Source of the DNA: an uncultured Sulfitobacter sp.
GTDB taxonomy: Bacteria; Pseudomonadota; Alphaproteobacteria; Rhodobacterales; Rhodobacteraceae
NCBI GenBank assembly: GCA_947501805.1
Contig: CANMXJ010000009.1
Span: forward strand, 72,330-136,329
Length of the DNA: 64,000 bases
Direction: 5' to 3'
The position numbers and the translations under genes were made by a program. The notes under the pieces were generated by a model. The model had not been told where the DNA came from. It ran no database searches and saw only the letters and a program-made list of their open reading frames with translations. Shown here in pieces: positions 52,505 to 62,195 of this stretch (positions are counted from its first letter, which is position 1; each line of letters opens with the position of its first letter).

Positions 52505-53491
52505 TCAACCTCCAACACGCAGGACAATCTTGCCGATGTGACCGCTGCTTTCCATCCGTGTGTGTGCATCGCTCGCATTTTCCAGCGCATATTCGCTATC
52601 CATTACCGGAGCGATACGACCCGAATCCAGCAGGGGCCATACCGCTTCGCGCAATTCCTGAGCAATGCGAGCCTTAGCCAGATCGCTTTGTGGTCGTAAG
52701 GTTGAACCCGTCATTATCAGCCTGCGTGTCATCAGCGTCGCAAAGTTAACTTCGACTTTCGGCCCCTGAAGGAATGCAATCTGAACCAATCGACCATCTT
52801 CTGCCAAAGCGCGGATATTACGCGGAATGTAGTCACCACCAACCATATCAAGAATCAGATTTGCACCACCTTCAGCCTTCATGACGTCGACAAAATCGGT
52901 ATCGCGGTAGTTGATTGCAGCTTCGGCCCCCAACTCTACGCAGGCCGCGCATTTTGCATCAGTCCCCGCTGTCACAAAGACCCGCGCTCCAAAAGCATGG
53001 GCCAGCTGGATCGCCGTTGTACCAATCCCCGAAGACCCGCCATGCACCAGAAAACGCTCCCCCGCTTTCAGACCGCCGCGCATAAAGACATTGGACCAGA
53101 CAGTAAAAAACGTTTCCGGAAGGCAGGCTGCTTCCTTCATTCCCATACCCTTTGGTACCGGCAGACAATGGGTTGCGGGAGTAGCGACAAATTCCGCATA
53201 ACCGCCACCGGGCAACAAAGCGCACACCGGATCACCCACCGCCAATGCGCTCACACCGTCTCCCACGCTGACGACTTCACCGGATGCCTCAAGCCCCGGC
53301 AGATCGCTGGCCGTTGGGGGTGGTGCGTACATACCGGCGCGTTGCAGCGCATCGGGGCGATTTACGCCCGCGTAGGCGACCTTGATCACTACCTGCCCGT
53401 GGGAAGGCGTTGGCATGGGACGTTCAGCCAGTTGCAACACTTCCGGTCCGCCTGCTTTGGTAATCTCGACCGCGCGCATTGTCTCACTCAT
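52505..53491 (-). CDS. NAD(P)H:quinone oxidoreductase (zeta-crystallin-like MDR)
   Basis: Predicted 328 aa of the medium-chain dehydrogenase family without the zinc ligands (QOR type). The GroES-like N-terminal half (YAGVNRPDALQRAGMYAPPP) and Rossmann half (VHGGSSGIGTTAIQLAHAFGARV) are clear. It reduces quinones with NADPH. Three ATGs in a row follow GGGAGGAT; the third (53491) has the best spacing (8), the first (53497) is too close to the site. It is divergent from the ligase gene. Confidence 0.9.
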   Translation of the reverse strand: MSETMRAVEITKAGGPEVLQLAERPMPTPSHGQVVIKVAYAGVNRPDALQRAGMYAPPPTASDLPGLEASGEVVSVGDGVSALAVGDPVCALLPGGGYAEFVATPATHCLPVPKGMGMKEAACLPETFFTVWSNVFMRGGLKAGERFLVHGGSSGIGTTAIQLAHAFGARVFVTAGTDAKCAACVELGAEAAINYRDTDFVDVMKAEGGANLILDMVGGDYIPRNIRALAEDGRLVQIAFLQGPKVEVNFATLMTRRLIMTGSTLRPQSDLAKARIAQELREAVWPLLDSGRIAPVMDSEYALENASDAHTRMESSGHIGKIVLRVGG

Positions 53492-53599
53492 CATCATATC
53501 CTCCCGATAGGTTTTGCAGACAGCTTAGGTCTTCTCAAGTTCGGGCGCACCCCCCGTTTGTCACGCATTTTCTTTCCGACCTCCCTTTTGCTAGGGAAC

Positions 53600-54862
53600 A
53601 TGAGTACAAGCAGCGTGTGGAGTATTGGTGTGTTTGAAAAGAAACAGTTTGTCTGGCACCCAGCAGCGCACTTGTTTGCGGCAGATCAGCTGATCAGGCG
53701 GCCATCACAGGGGTCTGTCGGTTTTCAGGCGATTCCGTCTCGCCCTGCGACACGGGCGTTGGCACAACTTGCAAAAGCGATTGAAGGGGAATGCAGCTTT
53801 TGCCTTTACGAAGGCACCATGCCAAGTTTGACCACACCACCCTCTGACAGCTTTTTGACACTCAGTGGCGGAACCTCGGGAGCACCAAAGACCATTCTGC
53901 GCCAGCAACGCTCCTGGTTGGACAGTTTCGCCATAAACGCAGATATCTTCAACCTGACCCAAGAGGATTGCGCAGCAGTCCTTGGGGCACTTTGTCATTC
54001 CCTTTCTCTTTACGGGGTCATGGAAGCCTTGAATCTGGGAATGGATATCCATGTATTGGACGCTCAGGCACCGGCCCGCCATCGACAGCACATCGCAGCG
54101 CACCACATCACAGTTCTATATCTGACGCCCAGCCAGCTGAGGCTTCTGGCAACAGGCAGAACCGCCAAGCCGCTTCCGGCTGTTCGCCTGATTATATGCG
54201 GTGGCGGCACAATGTCCGCAGAGACGGCGCAATTGGCGCGCAAGCTGTGTCCAAATGCACAAATCAGGGTTTTTTACGGTGCTTCCGAAACAAGTTTTAT
54301 CAGCATGTCGGATGACCAAACGCCAGAAGGGTCAGTCGGCAAACCCTATCCGGGTGTTGAGGTAAAACTGTTGGCGCAAGACGGGCGGCAAACAACCGCT
54401 ACCGGCGAAATCTGGGTCAGAAGTCCCTATTTGTTTGATCGTTATGCAGTAGGAAGCAGCAAAGACACCCGTTGGAAAGAGGGTTTTGTTACGGTCGGGG
54501 AAATTGGTCACATAGATCCACAGGGCAACATTTGGCTCAAGGGGCGGATAAGTCGCATGGTGACAATTGCCGACCGGAATGTTTTTCCGGAGGAGATCGA
54601 GGCTTGCATTAACGCCGTTGATGGCATCGAGAATTGCGCAGTAATCGCCCTGCCTGATGCGCTGCGTGGACACCGGTTGATCGCCGTACTAGGTGGCAGA
54701 CCGGACGATGTCCTTACACAAGAAGCACGGCGCAAATGCGTTGAGACCTTTGGCCCCCTGATTGCGCCGAAAACAATTCTGTCGCGCGACAAGTTGCCAG
54801 TGCTACCTTCCGGCAAGGTCGACATCGGTGCGCTCGACAACTGGGCAAAGGCATTTATATGA
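53600..54862 (+). CDS. Adenylate-forming acyl-CoA ligase-like enzyme, coupled to a thiolase
   Basis: Predicted 420 aa, about 100 residues shorter than typical acyl-CoA synthetases. The ATP motif LSGGTSGAPKTILRQ, YGASETSF, a VGEIGHIDPQG segment (E in place of the usual D) and the catalytic lysine in PSGKVDIGAL are present. It activates an unknown carboxylic acid; no family symbol is justified. ATG at 53600 with AGGGA is the most probable start; a longer frame reaches further back but crosses the divergent gene. Its last ATGA overlaps the thiolase start, and bioMNY follows on the other strand. Confidence 0.8.
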   Translation: MSTSSVWSIGVFEKKQFVWHPAAHLFAADQLIRRPSQGSVGFQAIPSRPATRALAQLAKAIEGECSFCLYEGTMPSLTTPPSDSFLTLSGGTSGAPKTILRQQRSWLDSFAINADIFNLTQEDCAAVLGALCHSLSLYGVMEALNLGMDIHVLDAQAPARHRQHIAAHHITVLYLTPSQLRLLATGRTAKPLPAVRLIICGGGTMSAETAQLARKLCPNAQIRVFYGASETSFISMSDDQTPEGSVGKPYPGVEVKLLAQDGRQTTATGEIWVRSPYLFDRYAVGSSKDTRWKEGFVTVGEIGHIDPQGNIWLKGRISRMVTIADRNVFPEEIEACINAVDGIENCAVIALPDALRGHRLIAVLGGRPDDVLTQEARRKCVETFGPLIAPKTILSRDKLPVLPSGKVDIGALDNWAKAFI

Positions 54863-55959
54863 CCGCACATGTTATCGCCGCTTGCAGGACCGCCGTTGCG
54901 CCAAGGGGCGGGGCATTCTCGGATCTTGAACCACATGCATTAGCCGCTCCCGTTATTGCCCAGCTGCTGCGCCAGACTGGTCTGGACGCAGAACAAGTAG
55001 ATGAAATCATCGTCAGCAACGCACTTGGCATGGGCGGCAATCCTGCGCGCCTGATCGCGCTGGCCGCTGGTTTGCCACAGCGTATCGCCGGACTTAGCAT
55101 TGACCGCCAGTGTGCGGGCGGTATGGACGCATTGCTGCTCGCCCGGCAAATGATCCTGAGCGGGCAAGCAGATGTGGTCATTGCGGGTGGCGTTGAGAGC
55201 TATTCACGTCGTCCCTTGCGGATGCGCACGTTCATAGATGGCAGGCCACCTGAACCTTATAATCAAGCCCCCTTCACACCTTGGCCAGAGCGCGATCCAA
55301 ATATGGCAGAGGCGGCAGCAGAATTGGGTCTCTTGCAGAGAATCAGTCGTGAGGAGCAGGATGTCTGGGCGTGTCAAAGCCATGCAAAGGCTCTGAATAG
55401 TTCAGCTTTGCCCGAGGAACTCTGTGTCGTTGAAGGCCAGATCGCAGACCCGTTCACACGCGCCCTCACACCCGCCCTTTGCAAGCGGGCCAAAAGAATC
55501 GCAGGGGACGTCACCATGGCCAATACAGCTGTCGCCGCAGATGCTGCGGCCTTCTGCATTATCGTATCACCCACCATCGCACACAAACTTGAGCGCCCCT
55601 CTTTGCGGATCACGGGCGGTGTCACATTGGGCAGCGACCCGACCTGCCCCGGCCTTGCGCCTGTTGCCGCAATTGCAGAAACACTACGCCGCGCAAACCT
55701 GAAAACCGGCGCAATCACCACAGCCGAAATAATGGAGGCCTATGCCGTGCAGGCGATCGCCTGCATACAAGGTGCATGCCTTGATCCGGCAATTGTTAAC
55801 CGTGGCGGCGGGGCCTTGGCGCGTGGCCATCCAATCGGGGCCTCGGGCACAATCTGTGTCGTGCGTTTGTACCACGAATTGATCCGGCACGGCGGCACAG
55901 GACTTGCAGCGATTGCTGCCGCTGGCGGGATCGCAACGGCGCTTGTTTTATCTGCGTGA
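54859..55959 (+). CDS. Thiolase-family protein with altered active site
   Basis: Predicted 366 aa, 25-30 short of biosynthetic thiolases. The nucleophile Cys85 (DRQCAGGMDA) and His324 (RGHPIGASG) are in place, but the second catalytic Cys, normally CxGGG near the C-terminus, is replaced in AAAGGIATA (about 352-360), and the NEAFA motif is MEAYA (292-296). The Claisen step therefore may be lost; a thioester-transfer or ligand-binding role is possible. It is translated with the ligase (ATGA) and overlaps bioY by 12 bases at the convergent ends. Confidence 0.82.
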   Translation: MTAHVIAACRTAVAPRGGAFSDLEPHALAAPVIAQLLRQTGLDAEQVDEIIVSNALGMGGNPARLIALAAGLPQRIAGLSIDRQCAGGMDALLLARQMILSGQADVVIAGGVESYSRRPLRMRTFIDGRPPEPYNQAPFTPWPERDPNMAEAAAELGLLQRISREEQDVWACQSHAKALNSSALPEELCVVEGQIADPFTRALTPALCKRAKRIAGDVTMANTAVAADAAAFCIIVSPTIAHKLERPSLRITGGVTLGSDPTCPGLAPVAAIAETLRRANLKTGAITTAEIMEAYAVQAIACIQGACLDPAIVNRGGGALARGHPIGASGTICVVRLYHELIRHGGTGLAAIAAAGGIATALVLSA

Positions 55960-56493
55960 CAGCACGCTGGCAGGCCGGGCGCGGGCCAATCCAGCGGTAA
56001 TAAATCCGGCCAGTGCGGCCTTGATCAAATCCCCGGGAATATACCAAATCAATATGACCAGCGCTTCGACAAGGCTCTTGTTCAGCACCAACATGAAACC
56101 CGATACTCCCAAGATATACAGCACCAGAATACCACCCAAAGCGGCAGCGATCCCGGCGGCCAGACCAACCGGCAATTGCCGTGTCTGCTCCATCACAACG
56201 CCAGCTGCGAAAGCGGCAATCGGAAACCCGATGATAAAGCCTGCTGTTGGAGAAGCAAAAACACCCAGACCACCGCGTCCGCCCGCAAGCAAGGGCAGGC
56301 CCAGTGCCACCAATGCAACAAACAACAAGACCGCCAACGCGCCACGTTTTGCGCCCAGAACCGTGCCACATAACATCACGCCAAGACTTTGGGCCGTTAT
56401 CGGCACACCGGACGCCAACATCAGATTAGGCATCAAACCAAGTGCGGCTATCAAGGCTGCAAAAACAGCGATCAAGGCGACATTGCGTTCCAT
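55948..56493 (-). CDS. bioY: Biotin transporter substrate-binding subunit BioY
   Basis: Predicted 181 aa with about six transmembrane helices. BioY motifs are the N-terminal FAALIAALGLMPNLML, GVPITAQSLGVMLCG and AGRGGLGVFASPTAGF-like LLAGGRGGLGVFASPTAGF, which form the biotin site. It captures biotin for the ECF module BioMN encoded just upstream. The ATG at 56493 has AAAGGA seven bases before. Confidence 0.92.
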   Translation of the reverse strand: MERNVALIAVFAALIAALGLMPNLMLASGVPITAQSLGVMLCGTVLGAKRGALAVLLFVALVALGLPLLAGGRGGLGVFASPTAGFIIGFPIAAFAAGVVMEQTRQLPVGLAAGIAAALGGILVLYILGVSGFMLVLNKSLVEALVILIWYIPGDLIKAALAGFITAGLARARPASVLSRR

Positions 56494-56560
56494 TGGATGT
56501 CCTTTGTTTTGTTTGCGCTGATCGGTAGTGCGTTTGTGTCTGACGTTCAACATCAGATGG

Positions 56561-57157
56561 TCATAGACCACCACGCGCGCGCAAGGCCTCGGCCACATGT
56601 TCCGCATCATCAATCGCCAAGACCGCGAAAGGTATCAGAATGCGCCAGCCGGGACGTTTAGGGCTGCGCGCACGCCATGCCAGCATCAGCATCTTGCCCT
56701 TGTCCGCTAACACGGGGGTAAAGCGGATCACCAATGCCAACGCCATTTCAACCCTTCGAGCAGGGAACCCCAAACGGGCCAATGGCATTAGCAACCACCG
56801 CACCACACCCATCATGTCACTCAGACGTGTTGTCATGGTCACAAGGTTTGCAAGCGCCACGGCTGTCAGCATCCGGAACACAATCAACGCGCCACCAGAG
56901 AGATCCCTCGTCACCGCATGCCACAGAAGGATCAGCGCAACAAATGGCCACAACCCCCAAAGCCGCCGTGCGCCGCTAAGCGCAAAGACACGACCCGGCA
57001 GCAAGTATAAGAATGCCGTCAGCATCAGAAACACCAACTGCCAAACCGTCGACCCGACAGCAAACAACACAACCGTTGCCCCGCAAAGCAACGCAAGTTT
57101 TGGTCCCGCAGACCAACGATGTGCAGCCGTTTCAACCGGCGATGTGAGAGAGATCAT
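56561..57157 (-). CDS. bioN: ECF transporter transmembrane subunit BioN (EcfT)
   Basis: Predicted 198 aa with four to five helices and the EcfT signature ARG motifs, here AWRARSPKRPG and EALRARGG, which contact the ATPase. Part of the biotin ECF importer with BioM and BioY. The ATG at 57157 lies within the bioM end (26-base overlap). Confidence 0.9.
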   Translation of the reverse strand: MISLTSPVETAAHRWSAGPKLALLCGATVVLFAVGSTVWQLVFLMLTAFLYLLPGRVFALSGARRLWGLWPFVALILLWHAVTRDLSGGALIVFRMLTAVALANLVTMTTRLSDMMGVVRWLLMPLARLGFPARRVEMALALVIRFTPVLADKGKMLMLAWRARSPKRPGWRILIPFAVLAIDDAEHVAEALRARGGL

Positions 57158-57866
57158 CACTATCCCCGATCTGCGCCATACGCGCGGAAAAAGCCGCCAG
57201 CACAGGTTGTGCTGCGCCTTCCTGTATCAGTTTGCCCTCATCCAGCCACAACACCCGGTCATAACTGCTCAACAAGGCCGGATCATGGGTGATCAACACC
57301 AGCGTGACATCGAGATTGCGCAGCACATGTTCCAATTGGCGCGTCGTTGGAATGTCGAGGCCCGCAAAAGGTTCGTCCAGAATGATCACCTTGGGTGCCA
57401 TCACAATAACCGACATCAGGCACACCAACTGGCGCTGCCCCTGCGAAAGCTGGTGGATCGCCGCATTGACCCAGTGCGCCTTGCCAAAACGTGCAAGAAT
57501 ATTAGTGACGCCGGCCTTCGCATCCGCGCCGGAGCAGCCCATCTGCTTGAGGCCAAATGCAATTTCTTCCTCGACGGTGGGAAAGATTATCTGGTGGTCC
57601 GGATTCTGGAACAAAATACCGACCCGCCCCAAAGCCGCCTTGCGATCCCTCGCAACGTCTTTGCCTTCAATGCAAACCGTTCCATGATCCGCCGCTACAA
57701 GTCCTGACATGATGCGTGCCAAAGTGGTCTTGCCAGAGCCGTTGCGCCCGACAATCCCGATGCGCTGTTCATTCGCCTCGATGCTAATACCTGACAGCAC
57801 AGCTTTGCCATCCGGCGCGAAATGCACATCACGCAACTCTATCAATGGATGGGCGGAACGGGTCAT
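57132..57866 (-). CDS. bioM: ECF transporter ATPase BioM (EcfA)
   Basis: Predicted 244 aa. Walker A GRNGSGKTT, Q-loop (LFQNPDHQIIF), signature LSQGQRQL and Walker B KVIILDEPFAGLD, as in cobalt/biotin ECF ATPases. It leads bioMNY. ATG at 57866. Confidence 0.92.
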   Translation of the reverse strand: MTRSAHPLIELRDVHFAPDGKAVLSGISIEANEQRIGIVGRNGSGKTTLARIMSGLVAADHGTVCIEGKDVARDRKAALGRVGILFQNPDHQIIFPTVEEEIAFGLKQMGCSGADAKAGVTNILARFGKAHWVNAAIHQLSQGQRQLVCLMSVIVMAPKVIILDEPFAGLDIPTTRQLEHVLRNLDVTLVLITHDPALLSSYDRVLWLDEGKLIQEGAAQPVLAAFSARMAQIGDSDDLSHIAG

Positions 57867-57963
57867 GGGACTTGCACTTTGCGAGGATGGGCGGTGACTA
57901 CCATGTCGATATGTGAAGTAAAGAGAGACTGGATGTTGCCGCGCAGCAGACTAACTGCCCTGC

Positions 57964-58314
57964 ATGACCCTATTAACACTTTCCTATCTGGTAAACGTTG
58001 TCATTACCTTTACGGTATCCTTTGGCATTTGGCGCAATCATGGTGGCATGACGGACGTCTACGGCCGCGATACTCCCGCACGGCGCATCCTTGCTTGCGT
58101 GTATCTAACGATCGGAATGATCAGCCTCTATGCGCTGCTCCAGCTCTCACTGGGCAATACAGGGATTGCACAAGCCATAGCTATGACTCTGTTTCCGCTG
58201 CAAATCATCTACAAGCTGATTACCGCGCGTGGCCTTTGGGTGGCGCATCCGGTGGTTCTTGCCAACCTCGGTGTGGCTGTCTTGCTCAGCATGACGCTTC
58301 TGTTCGGAACCTAA
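57964..58314 (+). CDS. Small multi-pass membrane protein
   Basis: Predicted 116 aa with four hydrophobic helices (about 3-22, 43-62, 68-87, 92-112). Family not recognised. A good ribosome site is not visible. The stop shares CTAA with the COQ9 gene on the other strand, one of five such pairs in the window. Confidence 0.6.
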   Translation: MTLLTLSYLVNVVITFTVSFGIWRNHGGMTDVYGRDTPARRILACVYLTIGMISLYALLQLSLGNTGIAQAIAMTLFPLQIIYKLITARGLWVAHPVVLANLGVAVLLSMTLLFGT

Positions 58315-58997
58315 TCGCGCGGCGCGGTCCATGATCCCGGAAAATCACCTTTTGGAAAGCGTTTTGGTGCCTTGACGTGGCTCAGCAACCAATTTGGTCC
58401 GGCCATCAGCTTGCTCAATGTCGGGCTGTCCTTGACCTGCGCCTTGAGCTTTTCAATCTGCATCACGTTGTCGATCCGGCGATCCAGAAAAGCCCATGTG
58501 TCCGCGTGGTCCTCGCTCGTATCACCCAGCCAGTACAAGACCGTCGAAGTGTATACCCCGCTTAGCGTCGCCCGCTTGGTATACCAGTTCACGTCATCCG
58601 ATGCATCGCCCAGCGCTGTCCAGATCTGGTCGCATGTCCCCCAGACCAGCTTGGCCCCGTCCGCCGCATAATGTGGCAAGGCAAACAGCGTGGTCCCGCG
58701 ACGCACAACCTCTTTGTCATCCACCGCTTCCAGCCTTAACTGCACTGCCAGCGCAATCCGGTCCCGGAACCGTAGCGCCTTCAGGTCTACGCCCTTCAGT
58801 GCCGTCAACATCTGCGCATCACCGCTGTGATGGTAGGCGACCGCCAGATCGACCGCACCGCGAGGACAGACCGCACGGGCAACAGTTGGATCAATGCCGC
58901 TATCTGCCACCGCAGCTTTGAAGGTCGCATCAGTCCAACCGTCAAAGGGGACATGCATCACGGCTGCGTCCAGCAATTGTGCTCTTGGATCGTTCAT
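58311..58997 (-). CDS. COQ9 family protein (ubiquinone synthesis)
   Basis: Predicted 228 aa. The N-terminus has a TetR-like helix bundle; the core DVNWYTKRATLSGVYTSTVLYWLGDTSEDHADTWAFLDRRIDNVM is the COQ9 signature, where the lipid-binding helix and the COQ7-interacting face lie. In mitochondria COQ9 supports COQ7 hydroxylation; the bacterial proteins are less studied. High confidence in family, lower in role. Confidence 0.88.
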   Translation of the reverse strand: MNDPRAQLLDAAVMHVPFDGWTDATFKAAVADSGIDPTVARAVCPRGAVDLAVAYHHSGDAQMLTALKGVDLKALRFRDRIALAVQLRLEAVDDKEVVRRGTTLFALPHYAADGAKLVWGTCDQIWTALGDASDDVNWYTKRATLSGVYTSTVLYWLGDTSEDHADTWAFLDRRIDNVMQIEKLKAQVKDSPTLSKLMAGPNWLLSHVKAPKRFPKGDFPGSWTAPRD

Positions 58998-59334
58998 GGC
59001 GTGCTCCTGTCATGGGGTGTCGAGTGGTTCGACGGTTATACATCTGATTGATGTAGGGCATTTTTCCAGAATTTCTTAAAACATTATCCCAGAAAACAGG
59101 TGATCACCACTCACTGACCAGTATTCTCGACAACAATACCGATCAGCTTTTTTTCCGTTCGGGAGAAGACAGCGATCCATGTTTCCATGAGAAAACCCGC
59201 GAACAAATGCAATCCAAAGGCATGATGCGATTTATCCCCACTATATTTTCAGAGGTTAAAGGACACGTCTGTAGCTAGATAGAGTTCCCAGTAAGACTGT
59301 GAGGAAGAGACGTTTGATCATTCAGTAACTGTCC
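58998..59334. other. 337-base gap without a supported gene
   Basis: This stretch between COQ9 and the lyase gene is more AT-rich than its neighbours. I see no ORF with a believable start and no strong hairpin. It presumably holds the COQ9 promoter on the minus strand. Confidence 0.35.
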
Positions 59335-60162
59335 TTACCCCTTTGGCTGGAAAAACGATTCGAGTTCTACATAATCAACAGCGTCCTTTGTGAATTCGAA
59401 GCTTCCTCTGGTTGCAATCTCCTGAGCTGCTGCGATCAATGAACCGTAAGCAACCTGTGCGAAAGCCGATCCAATGCTAATGCGTTTGACACCCACATCG
59501 GCAAGATCATCAATACCAAAGCGCAAACCCGGCGTTGACATAATGACATTGACCGGCTTGTCGACGGCCGCACACACGTTGCGAATAGCGTCAAGATCAT
59601 CGAGCCCGGGAGCAAACAATACATCAGCTCCCGCTTTCTCATACGCTTGAAGCCTTTCTATGACTTCATCTAAATCAGTTCCCCCCCAGACAAGGGATTC
59701 GCACCGAGCAGTTAGAACGAAATCTACAGAAAGGTTTTTACAGGCCGCGCTTGCTGCCTCGATACGTTCCACAGCGAGCATCAGATCATAAATCGGTGCA
59801 TCTGGTCGCCCAGTGTAATCCTCAATTGAGCCACCAGCGAGCCCTATCGCGCCCGCGTCGGCAATGGTCTGAAATACACATTCAGGCGTATCGCCAAATC
59901 CATTTTCAAGATCAGCCGATACAGGCAGTTCCGTGGCGGCGACAATTTCACGACAATGGCGAAGCGCCTTTTCGCGCGAAACTTGGCCGTCGGTTAACCC
60001 GAGAGAATACGCCATACCCCCGCTGGTCGTTGCCAGCGCTTTATAGTCCATCCCTGCAAGAATGCGCGCCGATCCAATATCCCATGGGTTGGGAATGACG
60101 AAGGGCCCGCTTTGCTCGTGCAAAGCACGAAATGTTTGATTACGCTTTTTAGACACGGTCAC
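59335..60162 (-). CDS. Isocitrate lyase/PEP mutase superfamily enzyme
   Basis: Predicted 275 aa. The fold is clear from NPWDIGSARILAGMDYKALATTSGGMAYSLG, metal Asp-type ADLENGFGDT, and a PGLDDLDAIRN segment. In place of the KKCGH loop of isocitrate/methylisocitrate lyases there is TARCES, with a Cys retained but the Lys-Lys and Gly-His missing. The family includes oxaloacetate/oxalomalate lyases and PEP phosphonomutase-like hydrolases. Reaction not resolvable by eye. No neighbour gives a clue. Confidence 0.82.
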   Translation of the reverse strand: MTVSKKRNQTFRALHEQSGPFVIPNPWDIGSARILAGMDYKALATTSGGMAYSLGLTDGQVSREKALRHCREIVAATELPVSADLENGFGDTPECVFQTIADAGAIGLAGGSIEDYTGRPDAPIYDLMLAVERIEAASAACKNLSVDFVLTARCESLVWGGTDLDEVIERLQAYEKAGADVLFAPGLDDLDAIRNVCAAVDKPVNVIMSTPGLRFGIDDLADVGVKRISIGSAFAQVAYGSLIAAAQEIATRGSFEFTKDAVDYVELESFFQPKG

Positions 60163-60447
60163 TCTCCTGTTCAGGCATAACTCAAGGCTAGCCTAGCAGG
60201 TTGCTGCTGACAGCGTGATGTCACTAGTGGTCATATACGTTGATGATAGCTCTTCAAACGCCGACGCTGGGAACTGACAACCGTTCATGCTCAGTCAAAC
60301 CCTAAACTTTTCGATCCGAAAATGAAGTGAGGAGAATGCGACTGTCCGCGTAACCGATGAAGTATTATCGTTAGAATTATACGTTCAATCGCAGGCTTTC
60401 TGCTTTGCGTAATTAAGTGTCTTGGGCGCGCAGCAGACATCTCCCCC

Positions 60448-60909
60448 TCACCCCACCGGCAAGGCTGTCGTCTTGAAAACTGTGCGCAGCGCGAAACTCG
60501 ACTGCATCCCCTGAACCCCCGGCAAGCGCGCGAGATATTGTCGATGGATGCGGGCAAAATCTTCGGTATTTTCAGCCACCACCTTAAGCAGATAATCCGC
60601 CGAACCTGCCATCAGGTGACATTCCAGAACATCGGGGATTCGCGCCACCGATTTCTCGAACGCATCCAGAATCTCATCCGCCTGTCCGCGCAATGTAATC
60701 TCTACAAACACCGTTGTTGGCACATTCAGTTTGCGAGCATCCAGCAGCGCCACATAGTCCTTGATGTAGCCTTCTTTCTCCATCCGCTGCACACGCCGGT
60801 GACAGGCGGAAGGGGACAAATGTACATCTTCGGACATTTCGGCATTCGACATGCGCCCGTTGCGCTGGAGTGCACGCAGGATACGGCGATCGGTCTCGTC
60901 TAAGCTCAT
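60448..60909 (-). CDS. Lrp/AsnC-family regulator of alanine dehydrogenase
   Basis: Predicted 153 aa. N-terminal HTH (NAEMSEDVHLSPSACHRRVQRMEKEGYI, about 20-47) and C-terminal RAM ligand domain (FVEITLRGQADEILDAF) are standard. It is divergent from ald, 139 bases between starts, so it likely activates ald in response to alanine, as do AldR-type Lrp proteins. ATG at 60909. Confidence 0.88.
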   Translation of the reverse strand: MSLDETDRRILRALQRNGRMSNAEMSEDVHLSPSACHRRVQRMEKEGYIKDYVALLDARKLNVPTTVFVEITLRGQADEILDAFEKSVARIPDVLECHLMAGSADYLLKVVAENTEDFARIHRQYLARLPGVQGMQSSFALRTVFKTTALPVG

Positions 60910-61048
60910 TGGCACACATTTTCCGCGCATTAGGGTTATTCGGCGCAAGGATATCCCGAGAAAGCAGCCAAACGCCATTCTTATTCGTGCGTCTTTGCAG
61001 CCCGACCTGCCTAAGTTTGACATAATCAGGGAACAAAAGGACGCAAAC

Positions 61049-62167
61049 ATGAAAATCGGATGCCCGACAGAAATCAAACCTCAGGAATTCCGCGTAGGCC
61101 TTACGCCAAGTGCGGCACTAGAAGCAGTCAACGCAGGCCACAGTGTCATCATGCAAGCAGGGGCGGGCACAGGGGCCGGATTTGAAGACGGCGATTATGA
61201 GGCTGCAGGGGCCAAGATAGTCGGCACAGCCAGCGAAGTCTTCGAGGCCGCCGACATGATCGTAAAGGTCAAAGAACCACAAGCAGGCGAGCGCAAGATG
61301 TTGCGCGAGGGTCAGGTATTGTTCACCTATCTGCACCTTGCCCCTGATCCCGAACAGACCAAAGATCTGATCGCCTCCGGTGCAACATGTATCGCCTATG
61401 AAACCGTCACAGATCGAAAGGGTGGCCTGCCCTTACTGGCCCCGATGTCCGAAGTTGCTGGTCGTCTGGCCCCGCAAAGTGGCGCATGGGCCTTGCAAAA
61501 AGCCAATGGTGGCAGCGGCGTCTTGTTGGGTGGCGTACCCGGTGTGCGCCCTGCTAATGTCGCCATCATCGGTGGCGGCGTTGTTGGAACTGCGGCCGCA
61601 CGTGTGGCGGTCGGTATGGGCGCGAATGTCACCGTGCTTGACCGCTCCGTCCCGCGGCTTTCTTACCTCGACGATGTGTTTATGGGGCGCCTAACCACAC
61701 AATATTCTGACAAGGCCGCCGTGGCGGAACTGTTGCCGCGCATGGATATGGTTATTGGTGCCGTGCTGATCCCCGGTGCAGCGGCCCCGATGCTGGTCAG
61801 CCGCGAACAGCTTTCCTTGATGAAACCGGGTTCGGTCCTTGTGGATGTCGCAATTGATCAGGGTGGATGTTTCGAGACCTCAAAGGCGACGACCCATCAG
61901 GATCCAATCTATGACGTCGACGGTATCATACACTACTGTGTGGCCAACATGCCGGGTGCCGTTGCACGCACGTCCACAATCGCGCTTGGCAATGCGACGA
62001 TGCCGTTCATGCTGAACCTCGCCAACAAAGGCTGGCGACAGGCCTGCATGGATGATGAAAACTTGCTGCACGGGTTAAACGTGCATGCTGGCAAGTTGAC
62101 CTATCACGCGGTAGGCAAAGCTTTGGGCATTGATGTACTGTCACCCAAGCTTGCTCTGAAGAGTTAA
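61049..62167 (+). CDS. ald: Alanine dehydrogenase
   Basis: Predicted 372 aa, family length. It interconverts L-alanine and pyruvate plus ammonia with NAD. The substrate residues are in IVKVKEPQAGERKML (Lys74/75) and TYLHLAPDPEQT (His95), and the Rossmann fold is IIGGGVVGTAAARVAVGMGANVTVLD. MKIGCPTEIKPQEFRVGLTP is the typical start. AAAAGGA precedes the ATG. A shared bidirectional terminator follows. Confidence 0.95.
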   Translation: MKIGCPTEIKPQEFRVGLTPSAALEAVNAGHSVIMQAGAGTGAGFEDGDYEAAGAKIVGTASEVFEAADMIVKVKEPQAGERKMLREGQVLFTYLHLAPDPEQTKDLIASGATCIAYETVTDRKGGLPLLAPMSEVAGRLAPQSGAWALQKANGGSGVLLGGVPGVRPANVAIIGGGVVGTAAARVAVGMGANVTVLDRSVPRLSYLDDVFMGRLTTQYSDKAAVAELLPRMDMVIGAVLIPGAAAPMLVSREQLSLMKPGSVLVDVAIDQGGCFETSKATTHQDPIYDVDGIIHYCVANMPGAVARTSTIALGNATMPFMLNLANKGWRQACMDDENLLHGLNVHAGKLTYHAVGKALGIDVLSPKLALKS

Positions 62168-62195
62168 GGCGCCATCGCCAGAACTTGAGAAACAA

